NCBI GenBank assembly: GCA_007135435.1
Contig: SLIW01000156.1
Span: 1-5,273 of the forward strand
Length of the DNA stretch: 5,273 nucleotides
Direction: 5' to 3'
Source: Natronomonas sp.
GTDB taxonomy: Archaea; Halobacteriota; Halobacteria; Halobacteriales; Haloarculaceae
This document shows positions 1 through 3,837 of the stretch, in pieces (position 1 is the first letter of the stretch; every line of letters begins with the position of its first letter). Both the position numbers and the translations under genes were made by a program. The notes under the pieces were generated by a model. The model did not search any database, was not told where the DNA came from, and worked only from the letters and a program-made list of their open reading frames with translations.

Positions 1-27
1 GACGTCACCGCGCGACACGACCCGCCC

Positions 28-35
28 TTTTATAG
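28..35 (+). promoter_or_regulatory. TATA box of the 58-1308 gene
   Basis: The stretch TTTTATAG stands out in GC-rich surroundings and is centred about 27 nt before the ATG at 58. In haloarchaea this spacing places the transcription start at or next to the start codon. The mRNA is therefore probably leaderless, and no Shine-Dalgarno motif is visible before the ATG. This also supports 58 as the true start. Confidence 0.7.
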
Positions 36-57
36 CGTCCTGCGAGCACACACACCC

Positions 58-1308
58 ATGGACGAACTCCCCGGACTGGTGGCGGAGGCGGTCGGGGACG
101 CGACCGTCGTGTCGACGGTCGACCTCGGGGGCGGCGACCGGGTGGTGGTGACGACGACGGAGACCCACGTGTACCGGTCGGACGGGCTGCTCTCCGACGA
201 GTCGGTCGACACGTTCGGTCACGACGTCGAGACTGTCGCCGTCGAACGCGGTCGGCGCAAGCACACGGTCAGGCTCGCGGGCATGACCGGCGAACGGTCG
301 TTCACGGTCCCGGCCAGATCCGGCGACGCCGTGATCGAGGCCGTCCTGGAGGGCGTCCTCCGGACGACGGGCGCCGTCGAGGAGGATGAGACGATCACCG
401 CCCAGTTCCGCTTCAGCGAGCTGACGGTCGTCGTCACGGACCGTCGGCTGCTCAAGCACGTCGGCGGGGCCGTCTGGGACGTCGACGAGTACGAGGACTA
501 CCCCTACGACGAGCTGGTCGCCCTCGACTTCGAGGAGGGCAGCGTCAACACGCAGATCATCGTCCAGACCGCCCAGCGACAGGAGCGACTGAAGGTCTCG
601 AACGACCGGGCAGTCCGCATCCGCGAGGAGCTCCAGAGCGCCGTCTTCGAGCACCACGGCGTCTCCTCGCTCGCCGGGCTCCGGAGGGAGCTCGAACCGG
701 ACGAGGAGGACCCCGACGGGGACGCCGCGCGCGAGGGGGACGCCGAGGACGCCGATGCCGGAGTCACGAGCGGGGGTCCCGGTCGCCGCGACGAGGCGGC
801 CGAGGTCGAACGTGGCGGTGATCGGAGAGCCGGCCGCCGATCGTCCGACGATCGGGAGGAGGAGCAGCGGCCGGAACGCGATCGCGGCGCCGGTGGCGTG
901 GGTCGACCGAGCTACGGAGCCGACGTGCTCGGTGGTGACGGGGACGACGAGCCCCGACGGGAGGAGTCGTCAGACGACGGCTTCGTCTCCGCAAACTGGT
1001 CGCCACCGGCGGACCAGGACGTCACGGGACCGCGGGGCAGGGTGGACCGCGGCGGCGGAAAACGTGGGAGCGGCACGGAGGGCGACGATGACGGTTCGAC
1101 CGGGAGCCCCACCGGTTCGGGCGTGGAGTCAGTACCCGGCTTCGGGACGGACTCCGGGGACGACGCCGAGTCACGGTCGGACGACGTCGAGGCCCTCGCC
1201 GAGGAGGTGCGCGCCCTCGGCGAGCAGATGGACCGCCAGGCCGAACTACTGGAGCGCCAGGGGGAGACCCTCGAACGGCTCGTCGACGAGCTCAGGCGCG
1301 GGCGCTGA
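58..1308 (+). CDS. haloarchaeal two-module acidic protein with C-terminal coiled coil (DUF7115-like)
   Basis: This encodes a 416-aa soluble protein of unknown function with no signal peptide or membrane segment. Residues 1-105 and 110-200 look like two related beta-rich modules. Each has a VVVT core strand followed by a basic or aromatic strand (VVVTTTETHVYR near 29-40, VVVTDRRLLKHVG near 124-136) and ends in a helix, which resembles tandem PH-like folds. Residues 213-370 are a low-complexity linker rich in Asp, Glu, Gly, Arg and Ser, probably disordered. Residues 375-416 form an amphipathic helix with heptad-spaced Leu, Val and Met, probably a coiled coil for oligomerisation. From memory the N-terminal half matches a haloarchaeal family called DUF7115; that name is less certain than the architecture. 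The start is supported by the TATA box 27 nt upstream. The gene converges on the 1437-1898 gene, and an 18-bp repeat array begins 12 nt after its stop. Confidence 0.85.
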   Translation: MDELPGLVAEAVGDATVVSTVDLGGGDRVVVTTTETHVYRSDGLLSDESVDTFGHDVETVAVERGRRKHTVRLAGMTGERSFTVPARSGDAVIEAVLEGVLRTTGAVEEDETITAQFRFSELTVVVTDRRLLKHVGGAVWDVDEYEDYPYDELVALDFEEGSVNTQIIVQTAQRQERLKVSNDRAVRIREELQSAVFEHHGVSSLAGLRRELEPDEEDPDGDAAREGDAEDADAGVTSGGPGRRDEAAEVERGGDRRAGRRSSDDREEEQRPERDRGAGGVGRPSYGADVLGGDGDDEPRREESSDDGFVSANWSPPADQDVTGPRGRVDRGGGKRGSGTEGDDDGSTGSPTGSGVESVPGFGTDSGDDAESRSDDVEALAEEVRALGEQMDRQAELLERQGETLERLVDELRRGR

Positions 1309-1319
1309 CGGACCGACCT

Positions 1320-1406
1320 ATCGACTCGACGAATAATATCGACTCGGCGAACAATATCGACTCGACGAATAATATCGACTCGGCGAACAATATCGACTCG
1401 ACTGAC
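1320..1406. repeat. 18-bp tandem repeat array with 36-bp higher-order period
   Basis: Four full 18-bp units and a partial fifth lie between two convergent genes. Units at 1320 and 1356 read ATCGACTCGACGAATAAT. Units at 1338 and 1374 read ATCGACTCGGCGAACAAT. The fifth (1392-1406) keeps ATCGACTCGAC and then diverges. The strict alternation means a 36-bp pair was duplicated exactly. The array is AT-richer than its surroundings, and on the minus strand it gives recurring T-rich words (ATTATT, ATTGTT). There are no spacers, so it is not a CRISPR array. Its position fits a role in transcript ending for either gene, but this is inference. Confidence 0.9.
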
Positions 1407-1415
1407 TAGCCAGAG

Positions 1416-1438
1416 AGCGGCCGCGCGAGCCGGCCGCT
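1416..1438. terminator. inverted repeat at the 3' end of the minus-strand gene, possible terminator
   Basis: AGCGGCCG (1416-1423) pairs perfectly with CGGCCGCT (1431-1438) around a 7-nt loop. The right arm overlaps the last codons and stop of the minus-strand gene ending at 1437. Reading on along the minus strand, the 18-bp array supplies T-containing words 10-100 nt later, but no long T-tract directly follows the stem. The hairpin is seen directly; terminator function is inferred. Confidence 0.4.
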
Positions 1439-1898
1439 ACTCCCGGCCCGTCACCTTGCGGATGCACGACGAGCCGAATGGCCCGTGCTCACCGGCTTCC
1501 AGCCGCATGAAGTAGCCCGTCGAGATGGACGCTCCGCAGCGACGGCAATTGAACTCGCCGTCGCGGGTGACCACCTCGCTCTCGAACGAGAGGAAGCGCC
1601 CGCCGGCGGGGACGACCACGTCGCCCTGGCGGTTGATGTGGCCGCGTCGTTCCGCCTCCTCGAGGATGGCACGCGTCGTCGCCGGGTGCGTGCTGACCGT
1701 CTCGATGGTGTCGACGACCTCCGGGAGCGGGAGCTCGGCGTGCTCCAGCCGCGCCAGCAGCTGCACGCCGAGCTCCACGGGGTCCGGGTCCTCCTGATCA
1801 CCCGTCCCACCGGCGGCGGCGGTCGCTGCATCGTCGCCGGTGGGGCCGGTCGCTGCATCGTCGGGGGTGGCGCCGTCCGCTTCTCCCTCGCGGTCCAC
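1437..1898 (-). CDS. DUF5830-like winged-helix protein with C-terminal Cys cluster
   Basis: With GTG at 1898 as start, the product is 153 aa. Residues 1-40 are a variable acidic, Ala/Gly/Thr-rich tail. Residues 41-95 form a helical winged-helix-like region (ELGVQLLARLE, then VVDTIETVSTHPATTRAILEEAERRG). A beta segment follows (VVVPAGGRFLSFESEVVTR). The C-terminal domain has CRRC at 118-121, C145 and the ending GPFGSSCIRKVTGRE, suggesting a small metal site. From memory this matches the haloarchaeal DUF5830 family. A role as DNA-binding regulator is inferred from the fold. I chose GTG 1898 over the longer open frame up to 2024 because a TATA-like TTTAT is centred 27 nt upstream, which would make the mRNA leaderless, and because the extra residues look non-coding. 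The gene is divergent from the VTT gene at 2056. Confidence 0.85.
   Translation of the reverse strand: MDREGEADGATPDDAATGPTGDDAATAAAGGTGDQEDPDPVELGVQLLARLEHAELPLPEVVDTIETVSTHPATTRAILEEAERRGHINRQGDVVVPAGGRFLSFESEVVTRDGEFNCRRCGASISTGYFMRLEAGEHGPFGSSCIRKVTGRE
1820..1863. repeat. 27-bp in-frame duplication inside the DUF5830-like gene
   Basis: A 17-bp word, CGGTCGCTGCATCGTCG, occurs at 1820-1836 and again at 1847-1863, and similarity continues past it. The 27-bp period equals nine codons, so the duplication keeps frame. It makes the protein's N-terminal tail read DDAAT twice (residues 13-17 and 22-26). It lies in the disordered tail, away from the conserved domains. Confidence 0.8.
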
Positions 1899-1921
1899 GG
1901 ACGAGCGTGTGCACGGTCGGT

Positions 1922-1929
1922 CATAAATG
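1922..1929 (-). promoter_or_regulatory. TATA box of the DUF5830-like gene
   Basis: On the minus strand this reads CATTTATG, with TTTAT centred 27 nt before the GTG at 1898. That spacing predicts a leaderless transcript and is the main reason for choosing that start. The ATG formed inside this box is in another frame and opens only an Arg/Pro-rich shadow frame. Confidence 0.6.
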
Positions 1930-2020
1930 TCACCGCCCGTGTGAACTGGCCCTGGCATCCACCGCATCTCCGACGCCGACCCACCACGGTCGCCGACCGA
2001 ACGCGGACCCCGACCCGACC

Positions 2021-2028
2021 ACAAGAGG
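2021..2028 (+). promoter_or_regulatory. weak promoter candidate of the VTT gene
   Basis: ACAAGAGG is the least GC-rich word at the expected distance (about 30 nt) before the GTG at 2056. It is a poor TATA match, so this is a positional guess. The 157-bp divergent intergenic region 1899-2055 holds nothing else that I recognise. Confidence 0.25.
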
Positions 2029-2055
2029 TTTGCCGGGGCGTCCGAATCGACCGGT

Positions 2056-2721
2056 GTGCACCCCGCGACCGCCCGGCAGGTTGCCGGGATCGGCGTCCTC
2101 GTCGCCGTCGCGGCCGGCGCCGCGCTCGTAACCTCACCGTCGGCGCTGTTCGACCACGCCGAGGCGCTGGTGGCGACGCCCGCGCTGCTGGCGGCCGTCG
2201 TCCTGGCGTGCTACCTCGTGCGGCCGCTGCTGGCGTGGCCCATCAGCGCCCTCTCGATCCTCCTCGGCTACCTCCTCGGGCCGGTCGCCATCCCGATCGC
2301 GCTCGCCGGCGCGGTCGTGACGACGCTCCCGGCGTACGCGCTCGCCCGGTACCTCGGACACGAGACGGGCCTCCTGTCGTCGGTCGGCGACGCCGGTGCG
2401 GCCGTCCGGGCGACGGCCGGCGACCTCCGGGGCGTGGCCGCGGTCCGGCTGGCCCCGCTGCCCACCGATCCCGTCTCCTACGCGGCCGGGCTCGCGGGCG
2501 TCCCGCTCAGGCCGTACGTCCTCGGGACCGCCCTGGGAGAGGCGCCGTGGGTCGTCGCGTCGGTCCTCCTCGGCGCCTCGATGGGACAGCTCGCGACCGT
2601 CGGGCTGGCCGCCGACCCGCTCCTGCTCGCGACGAGCGTCGCGCTCGCCGCCCTCCTGGCGCTATCCGGGCCGGCGTACCGGCGGCTCGCCACCTCTGTC
2701 GACGGTGCGACGCCGCAGTGA
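2056..2721 (+). CDS. VTT/TVP38-TMEM64-family (SNARE-associated) membrane protein
   Basis: This encodes a 221-aa integral membrane protein. Hydrophobic segments lie near residues 9-27, 40-61, 63-98, 152-177 and 184-205. Two halves of the VTT (DedA-like) domain are recognisable. The first is the Gly/Pro-rich LLGYLLGP (69-76) followed by a long hydrophobic stretch ending in ALARYLGHE. The second is the re-entrant-type block RLAPLPTDPVSYAAGLAGVPLRPYVLGTALGEAPW (131-165, key residues R131, P134, P136, D138, Y142, G145, G157, G161, P164) and then LLGASM. TVP38/DedA relatives are linked to lipid scrambling or transport and membrane homeostasis; the substrate cannot be read from this sequence. The start is GTG, with no upstream alternative in a convincing context. 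The gene stands alone on its strand and converges on the small zinc-finger gene, with 40 bp between their ends. Confidence 0.85.
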   Translation: MHPATARQVAGIGVLVAVAAGAALVTSPSALFDHAEALVATPALLAAVVLACYLVRPLLAWPISALSILLGYLLGPVAIPIALAGAVVTTLPAYALARYLGHETGLLSSVGDAGAAVRATAGDLRGVAAVRLAPLPTDPVSYAAGLAGVPLRPYVLGTALGEAPWVVASVLLGASMGQLATVGLAADPLLLATSVALAALLALSGPAYRRLATSVDGATPQ

Positions 2722-2728
2722 CCGTCGA
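2699..2728. repeat. inverted repeat at the end of the VTT gene
   Basis: TCGACGGT (2699-2706) pairs perfectly with ACCGTCGA (2721-2728), with a 14-nt loop spanning the VTT stop codon. On the plus strand it is followed by A rather than T residues. On the minus strand the run TTTT (2731-2728) comes just before and within the first arm. It is therefore not a classic intrinsic terminator for either gene, though the T-run could help end the zinc-finger transcript. Confidence 0.35.
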
Positions 2729-2761
2729 AAAGTCCACGTTCGCCTACCAGTGACGTCCGCG

Positions 2762-2887
2762 CTAGACGAACGGGTCGCTGCAGTCGACAACGACGCCGTG
2801 CTGTGGACAGACGTACTTGCAGTGCCGCCTGAACATCGGCGTCTCACACACCGGACAGGGTCGACCGCCCCGCCCCTCGGTCGTCAT
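2762..2887 (-). CDS. 41-aa zinc-finger micro-protein
   Basis: This short frame reads ATG to TAG and encodes 41 residues. The key sequence is RPCPVC (9-14), RRHCKYVCPQHG (20-31) and VDCSDPF (34-40). Potential zinc ligands are C11, C14, H22, C23, C27, H30 and C36; the CPxC knuckle followed by CxxxC fits a single zinc ribbon-like site. Haloarchaea encode many such one-domain CPxC zinc micro-proteins, and this one resembles a family I recall as HVO_2523-like; that name is from memory. Partners could be nucleic acid or protein and cannot be told from the sequence. A TATA-like CTTATT centred 28 nt upstream of the ATG supports a leaderless mRNA and the start choice. It is monocistronic, convergent with the VTT gene and divergent from the palindrome region at 2961. 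Confidence 0.85.
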   Translation of the reverse strand: MTTEGRGGRPCPVCETPMFRRHCKYVCPQHGVVVDCSDPFV

Positions 2888-2912
2888 CGATGGTGAGTTC
2901 GTCCTGATCGTC

Positions 2913-2924
2913 AATAAGGTATAG
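2913..2924 (-). promoter_or_regulatory. promoter of the zinc-finger micro-protein gene
   Basis: On the minus strand this reads CCTATACCTTATTG (2925-2912). CTTATT is centred about 28 nt before the ATG at 2887, the position of a haloarchaeal TATA box for a leaderless mRNA. TATACC just upstream is an alternative box. Confidence 0.6.
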
Positions 2925-2958
2925 GCCGCTTACCGGCCGCCCCGTCGCGTCGGTCCTC

Positions 2959-2988
2959 GTTTTACGTAAATTAATCGGGATTAAACTA
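2959..2988 (+). promoter_or_regulatory. AT-rich promoter/operator segment with two adjacent palindromes
   Basis: A roughly 30-bp AT-rich island in GC-rich DNA. It holds the perfect palindrome TTTACGTAAA (2961-2970) directly followed by TTAATC-GG-GATTAA (2971-2984), a 6-bp inverted repeat with 2-bp spacer. TATA-like words (TAAATTAAT, TTAAACTA) overlap them. This looks like a promoter whose core is covered by dimer-binding operators. Going rightward, the first convincing gene starts at 3172, so a transcript starting near 3000-3012 would have a leader of about 160-170 nt. The zinc-finger gene promoter is about 40 bp away on the other strand, so the sites could affect both. Confidence 0.5.
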
Positions 2989-3171
2989 TGGCCCACCGAC
3001 GGGTCGACTCACGCCGATGTGGAGACAGTCCCCCCGCCCGTCCCGCAGTGAACGCCCGTCCTCCATCGCCCGCCAGTCCCCGACCGACCGGTCCACCTCC
3101 GGACCCGTTCGACGGCAGCGACCGCCCTCCTGGACAACGAGCGAGCCAGCAGCCGTCGGAGTCACCGACCG
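2989..3171 (+). other. non-coding leader region before the winged-helix gene
   Basis: This stretch has no gene that I can support. An open frame starts at ATG 2988, but its translation is dominated by Pro, Arg and Ser and runs antisense-like through the 3172 gene in another frame, so I read it as non-coding. No TATA box lies about 27 nt before 3172. A GGAG at 3158-3161, 10 nt before the ATG, could serve as a Shine-Dalgarno site. That would suit a leadered mRNA started from the AT-rich segment at 2959-2988. Confidence 0.45.
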
Positions 3172-3501
3172 ATGACGATGGAGATCGACCACCACGACGA
3201 GGAGCTCGACCGCATCCTCGACCTCCTGAGCTGCTCGCTCCGCCGGGAGGTCCTCGCCGCGTTGCTCGAGGCCGACCCGGTCGACGCGGAGGGCGTCTCG
3301 CTGACGGACGTCGTCCCCGACGGCGCCTCCGAACCACCGGTGTCCCTCCATCACGTCCACCTGCCGAAGCTCGAGCACGCGGGCCTCATCGAGTGGGACG
3401 ACGAGGACGGCGTGATCGGCCACGGCGCGCGCTTCGAGGAGGTCGAACCGCTCGTCGACCTGCTGCGACGCAACGAGGACGACCTCCCCGGCACGTTCTG
3501 A
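3172..3501 (+). CDS. small haloarchaeal winged-helix protein (DUF7344-like)
   Basis: The product is 109 aa, acidic and soluble. It has a winged-helix layout. Helix 1 is ELDRILDLLS (11-20), followed by the typical CSLRREVLAALLEA (21-34), a middle segment 42-56, a recognition-helix region SLHHVHLPKLEHAGLI (58-73) and a wing (EWDDEDGVIGHG, 74-85). The C-terminal helix EEVEPLVDLLRR (89-100) may mediate dimerisation. LRREVLAAL plus HxHLPKLEHAGLIEWD is characteristic of the small ArsR-like haloarchaeal family I recall as DUF7344. A role as transcription regulator is inferred; target and ligand are unknown. ATG 3178 is an alternative start, but 3172 is kept because GGAG lies 10 nt upstream. The double palindrome at 2961-2984 could be its own operator, though that is speculative. 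The Pro-rich segment 49-57 (PDGASEPPV) lengthens the loop before the recognition helix. Confidence 0.8.
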   Translation: MTMEIDHHDEELDRILDLLSCSLRREVLAALLEADPVDAEGVSLTDVVPDGASEPPVSLHHVHLPKLEHAGLIEWDDEDGVIGHGARFEEVEPLVDLLRRNEDDLPGTF

Positions 3502-3554
3502 ACCGCGGCCGGACCTGCAGCTGTCGCCCGACGGCGGTCGATCGCGGGAAGCGA

Positions 3555-3644
3555 GGGCGTCGGTAGGCCGCAGTGGGCGTCGGTAGGCCGCGGTGGGCGT
3601 CGGTAGGCCGCGGTAGGCCGCGGTGGGCCGCGGTGGGCCGCGGT
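3555..3644. repeat. array of nine 10-bp GC-rich tandem units
   Basis: Nine contiguous 10-bp units fit one consensus, RGGCSKCRGT. In order they are GGGCGTCGGT, AGGCCGCAGT, GGGCGTCGGT, AGGCCGCGGT, GGGCGTCGGT, AGGCCGCGGT, AGGCCGCGGT, GGGCCGCGGT and GGGCCGCGGT. The first six form three 20-bp pairs and the last three are single-type units, which suggests successive expansion by slippage. The 10-bp period is about one DNA helical turn, so the units face the same side of the helix. The array is non-coding as far as I can tell. Confidence 0.9.
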
Positions 3645-3650
3645 GGACAT

Positions 3651-3671
3651 CCGTGGCTCGAGAGCCATCGG
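3651..3671. repeat. short hairpin next to the 10-bp array
   Basis: TGGCTC (3654-3659) and GAGCCA (3662-3667) pair perfectly across a 2-nt centre. The flanking CCG (3651-3653) and CGG (3669-3671) extend the stem past a single bulged T. It lies 150 bp past the stop of the winged-helix gene and has no following T-tract. Confidence 0.4.
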
Positions 3672-3773
3672 AAACTCCCGGCGTCATAGGGAAGGGTCCG
3701 AACGAAGCGAGCGGTGAGACGGGACGATGATGCGGGAGAGATAGAACGACGAGCGAACGCGGATATAACGTCC

Positions 3774-3802
3774 GTCGACGCATCGTGCGGTGAAGCGTCG
3801 AC
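3774..3802. terminator. hairpin downstream of nrdJ, possible terminator
   Basis: GTCGACGC (3774-3781) and GCGTCGAC (3795-3802) form a perfect 8-bp stem with a 13-nt loop, starting 35 nt past the nrdJ stop on the minus strand. The sequence after it on that strand is pyrimidine-rich (CGTTCTATCTCTCCCG around 3747-3732) but has no clean T-run. Because GTCGAC is common in such GC-rich DNA, the match could be partly chance. Confidence 0.3.
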
Positions 3803-3837
3803 CGGTCGCGAGATCCCAGCGCCTACCTAGATCGAGG

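Larger units (their letters stand above)
3502..3837. other. 336-bp intergenic region without a supported gene
   Basis: This lies between the convergent ends of the winged-helix gene and nrdJ. It contains the 10-bp repeat array (3555-3644), a hairpin just after it (3651-3671), an isolated TATA-like TATAA (3764-3768) and an 8-bp-stem hairpin (3774-3802). Open frames crossing it on the minus strand give only Pro/Arg/Thr repeats derived from the array. No tRNA or other known RNA was recognised. Confidence 0.7.

Noticed and set aside
755..1336. 193-codon plus-strand open frame overlapping the first gene
   Set aside because: It is a shadow in the linker-coding part of the 58-1308 gene, rich in Arg, Thr and Pro and without its own promoter.
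1320..1406. 18-bp repeats as a CRISPR array or hexapeptide-coding tract
   Set aside because: There are no unique spacers and the units are too short for CRISPR. One frame reads IDSTNN/IDSANN without a stop, but it has no start codon or link to the upstream gene's frame, and a second frame is also open, so coding is not supported.
1899..2024. Longer N-terminus for the DUF5830-like protein
   Set aside because: The extension starts with TTG, crosses the likely TATA box and has no resemblance to the family; GTG 1898 is at the expected distance from that box.
1485..2753. 422-codon plus-strand open frame
   Set aside because: It is antisense to the DUF5830-like gene and out of frame with the VTT gene. 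The product is dominated by Arg, Pro and Gly, typical of a shadow frame in GC-rich DNA.
2988..3566. Plus-strand open frame whose ATG lies about 25 nt after TTTACGTAAA
   Set aside because: The spacing is tempting for a leaderless gene, but the translation is Pro/Arg-rich with no recognisable motif and overlaps the better-supported 3172 gene out of frame.
2986..3783. 265-codon minus-strand open frame across the 10-bp array
   Set aside because: Its translation over the array is a Pro/Thr/Ala/Tyr/Arg repeat and the rest is antisense to the winged-helix gene. The isolated TATA-like word is not correctly placed for its start.
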